A stretch of DNA of 64,000 nucleotides from Streptomyces ochraceiscleroticus (lineage in GTDB: Bacteria; Actinomycetota; Actinomycetes; Streptomycetales; Streptomycetaceae), in assembly GCF_000720485.1 (NCBI RefSeq), contig NZ_JOAX01000020.1:186001-250000 (forward strand), in the 5' to 3' direction. The notes below the pieces were generated by a model that made no database searches, had not been told where the DNA came from, and saw only the letters and a program-made list of their open reading frames with translations. Below are positions 59,564 through 64,000 of this stretch, piece by piece (the first letter of the stretch is position 1; each line of letters starts with the position of its first letter). A program made the position numbers and the translations under genes.

Positions 59564-60802
59564 TCACGACACCGGCCGCGCGTCCGCCCACACGCTCTCG
59601 AATTCCTCGCGGTACACCTCGAAGAGCCCGTGGTCGCTCTCCCGGCCGTCCTCGTGGCGCACGACCTCCCGGCCGCCGCCGCGCAGCACCAGGACCGGCA
59701 CCTCCATGCCCCGGCTCTTGCGCAGGTAGGACTGGACGACGGCCAGGCCGTCCGGGCCGTCGCCGTCCACGAGGTACGCCGTGAAGCGCGGCGTCTCGTC
59801 GAAGACCTGGATCTCGAACGCGCCCGGGTCGCGCAGCCGGGCCCGCACCCGCCGCATGTGCATGATGTTGCTCTCGATCGAGCGGCTCATCTCGCCCTTC
59901 TTCAGGCCCAGCTCCCGCTCGCGGCGGCGCACCGCGCTGCTGGCCGGGTTGAGGAAGAGCAGCCGTACCCGGCAGCCGGACTCGGCGAGCCGGACCAGCC
60001 GGCGGCCCGAGTAGTTCTGTACGAGGAGGTTCAGCCCTATCCCGACCGCGTCGAGCCGCCGTGCACCCCCGAAGAGGTCCTCGGCGGGCAGCTGGCGCTG
60101 CAGGCGCACCCGGTCGGAGTGGACGCCGACGACGTCGGCGTAGCGGTCGCCGACCAGGTCCTCGACGGCGTCGATGGGCAGCCGCCCGGCCGTACGGGTG
60201 CCGATGCCGGAGCCGAGTATCTCCAGGAGGCGCGCGGAGGCGCGTTCGGCCTGGGCGAGCACCGTCTCGGAGAGCGCGCGGTTGCGGGAGACGATGTTGC
60301 GGGCCACCTCCAGCTCGTCCAGGCCCAGCTCGACGTCGCGCCGGTCATCGAAGTACGGCTCGAAGCAGGGCCAGTGCTGGACCATCAGCTCACGGAGCTG
60401 CGGGAGGGTGAGGAAGCTGAGGATGTTGTCGTCGGCGGGGTCCAGGAGGTACCCCTTGCGGCGGCTGACCTCCCGTACGGCGACCGCGCGGTGCACCCAC
60501 TCCTGCCCGGCGGGCCCGGCGGCCGCGACCACCCACTCGTCGCCGTGCACCGGCTCGTAAATGGGGCGCAGCACGGCCGCGACAACGGCGCGCAGCCGTT
60601 GTTCGACCAGATTCAGCCAGATGTACGCACGCCCGGCGCGTCTGGCGCGGGTGCGGACCTCGCTCCAGGCATCGGCGCCCCACTCCAGTTCCGCCCCGAT
60701 CTCCAGGGGGCGTGCGAGGGACACCGCACCGGGCGGTGCGTCGATGGAGCCGCCCTCATGACCATCGTCACCAGGAGGCAACTCCAACCCGCCCGAGCTC
60801 AC
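59564..60802 (-). CDS. SAV2148-type HEPN domain protein
   Basis: This 412-aa protein belongs to the group named SAV2148-family HEPN proteins in Streptomyces. The N-terminal half carries a Swt1/HEPN-like helical domain (GLDELEVARNIVSRNRALSE resembles the RNxxxH-type RNase motif but with Arg in place of the usual His). The C-terminal half has an alpha/beta sensor-like fold with GCRVRLLFLNPASSAVRRRERELGL and a terminal GLFEVYREEFESVW, similar to DUF5919-type domains. GTG 60802 (VSSGGLELPPG) matches related N-termini. It is divergent from glgX across a 528-bp gap. Confidence 0.8.
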   Translation of the reverse strand: MSSGGLELPPGDDGHEGGSIDAPPGAVSLARPLEIGAELEWGADAWSEVRTRARRAGRAYIWLNLVEQRLRAVVAAVLRPIYEPVHGDEWVVAAAGPAGQEWVHRAVAVREVSRRKGYLLDPADDNILSFLTLPQLRELMVQHWPCFEPYFDDRRDVELGLDELEVARNIVSRNRALSETVLAQAERASARLLEILGSGIGTRTAGRLPIDAVEDLVGDRYADVVGVHSDRVRLQRQLPAEDLFGGARRLDAVGIGLNLLVQNYSGRRLVRLAESGCRVRLLFLNPASSAVRRRERELGLKKGEMSRSIESNIMHMRRVRARLRDPGAFEIQVFDETPRFTAYLVDGDGPDGLAVVQSYLRKSRGMEVPVLVLRGGGREVVRHEDGRESDHGLFEVYREEFESVWADARPVS

Positions 60803-61330
60803 CTGTACACCGCCTTCCGAACCTCCGTGCCAACGATCAAGGCACCCTACTGCGGGTCCGGGAGGGGGTGCAGCCCGATGCGCCGACTCTTCCACCAACT
60901 CCCCTTATTCTCTGTGCCCGTTGTGTCCGGAAAGGGAAGGGGGGCGTGAGCGGAGTCATAGCGCCGTCATGGCGGAGTCACCGGGAGCCGCACGGGAGTC
61001 CCGGCGGACTCTCCCCTCGTCACGCTCCTCGTCAGGGGTCTCGCGCGGCTCCGGAGGCACTCGGGAACGAGGCCGAAAGTGATTGCTCAGGAGTCGCGAC
61101 ACGCCCATGAGGCCCCTTACGACGCGTCATGTCGTCATACATGGCGATCTGCGGTCGGACACCTGACCGTTCCCCCGGTCGGAGGACCCTGTTTCGCGGC
61201 AGGTTGCCTGCCTTTCGGCGAAGATCTCGCGAACATCCCACTGTTCGTCGCTCATCGGGGAAGAATTCCGGTTTGGTCCGCGGTCGTCAGTCCGTCGCGG
61301 CACCCCTCTAGGAAGTGGAAGAGTCGACGC
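60803..61330. other. Divergent intergenic region
   Basis: These 528 bp contain no convincing gene or long inverted repeat. Short palindromic runs occur near 61120-61145. The promoters of the HEPN and glgX genes must lie here. Confidence 0.5.
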
Positions 61331-63460
<2,130 letters not shown>

Positions 63461-64000
63461 CCGGGAGCGGTGCGCCCGCGCTCTCCGGACGCGTGCGGAA
63501 CCGGACGGTCAGCGCCAGGCACAGCACGAGGACGGCGGCGGCGACCGCGACGGCGAAGGCGGCCGGCGGGCCGTACGACTCGGCCAGCCGCCCCGAGAGG
63601 GCCAGCGCGAGCGCCTGCCCGCCGACGACCGAGCTGGTCAGGAAGGCCATCGACTCGGCCATCCGGCGCGCGGGCACCAACCGTTCGGTGAGCGCGAAGA
63701 TCGTGATGAGGTGCGGCGCGAAGGCCACGCCGAGCACCACGACCACCGCGTACAGCGCGCCCAGGGAGCCGACGAACAGCAGCGGTACGGAGAGGACGGT
63801 CAGGCCCACCGCGGCGGCCCGCCAGCGGGCCGGCAGGCCGATCCGGGCCGGCACGAGGACGAGCGACAGCCCGGCCACGGCGCTCATCACGCCCATCGCC
63901 GCGTAGACCAGGCCCGCGTGGCCGGGAGCGCCGAGCCGCTCGGTGAGCGCGGTGATGCCGGCCTGCGAGGCGCCGAACATGGCGCCCTGGAGGGCCATGG

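Overview
The window is chromosomal DNA of a Streptomyces-type actinomycete. The evidence is very high G+C with G/C at third codon positions, many GTG (and one TTG) starts, frequent 4-nt GTGA/ATGA gene overlaps, and families typical of the genus: DUF2637, a SAV2148-type HEPN protein, an SseB-DUF1266 protein, PP2C-like and HATPase regulators, and a sulfur leader peptide of the RRHVDLARVSSAIC type. I see no rRNA, tRNA, CRISPR array, transposase or integrase. Long open frames antisense to real genes are the usual high-G+C artefact and were left out. Starts were chosen from ribosome binding sites, overlaps and family N-termini.

Layout. 1-5.7 kb: a three-subunit xanthine-dehydrogenase-type operon (minus strand, catalytic subunit cut by the left edge) divergent from a PucR activator. 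5.7-26.7 kb: mixed chromosomal genes. These are an SseB-DUF1266 protein, a TPR-like protein, a GntR regulator, a FhuF-like ferric reductase behind an iron box, a DUF2637 membrane protein, a HATPase regulator, pyruvate oxidase poxB, a degenerate PP2C protein, an ogt plus Ada/AlkA repair pair, rsgA behind a small leader ORF, an amino-acid permease, a cupin, a truncated GlxA-type regulator abutting a perfect 24-bp-arm palindrome, a YihY-family membrane protein, a GAF regulator and a GNAT acetyltransferase. 26.8-36.5 kb: an assimilatory sulfate-reduction cluster, made of a leader peptide with attenuator-like pairing, cysI, a zinc-ribbon mini-protein, cysH, cysC, cysD, cysN, a sulfonate/nitrate-type ABC transporter and a sirohydrochlorin chelatase. 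cysD carries a frame-breaking internal deletion.

36.5-50 kb: a pentapeptide-repeat protein, then a pentose/hexose region. On the minus strand are aldose 1-epimerase, a ChvE-MmsAB sugar importer, a Zn alcohol dehydrogenase and an enolase-superfamily sugar-acid dehydratase. Divergently encoded are a secreted GH51 arabinofuranosidase and a GH43 enzyme, with a LacI regulator nearby. The likely logic is extracellular release of arabinose-like sugars, uptake, mutarotation and oxidative breakdown. 50-55 kb: a secreted subtilase and a CUT1-type ABC importer. 55-64 kb: a phosphotransferase, a methyltransferase, a VOC protein, a DEDD exonuclease, an SDR, the HEPN protein, glgX and a partial MFS transporter.

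Most notable signals: the attenuator-like architecture before cysI; the broken cysD; the 23-aa ORF plus hairpin before rsgA; paired repeats in the arabinose intergenic region; several perfect operator-like palindromes; a shortened HhH-GPD catalytic region in the AlkA protein; and the junction palindrome beside the truncated GlxA regulator.
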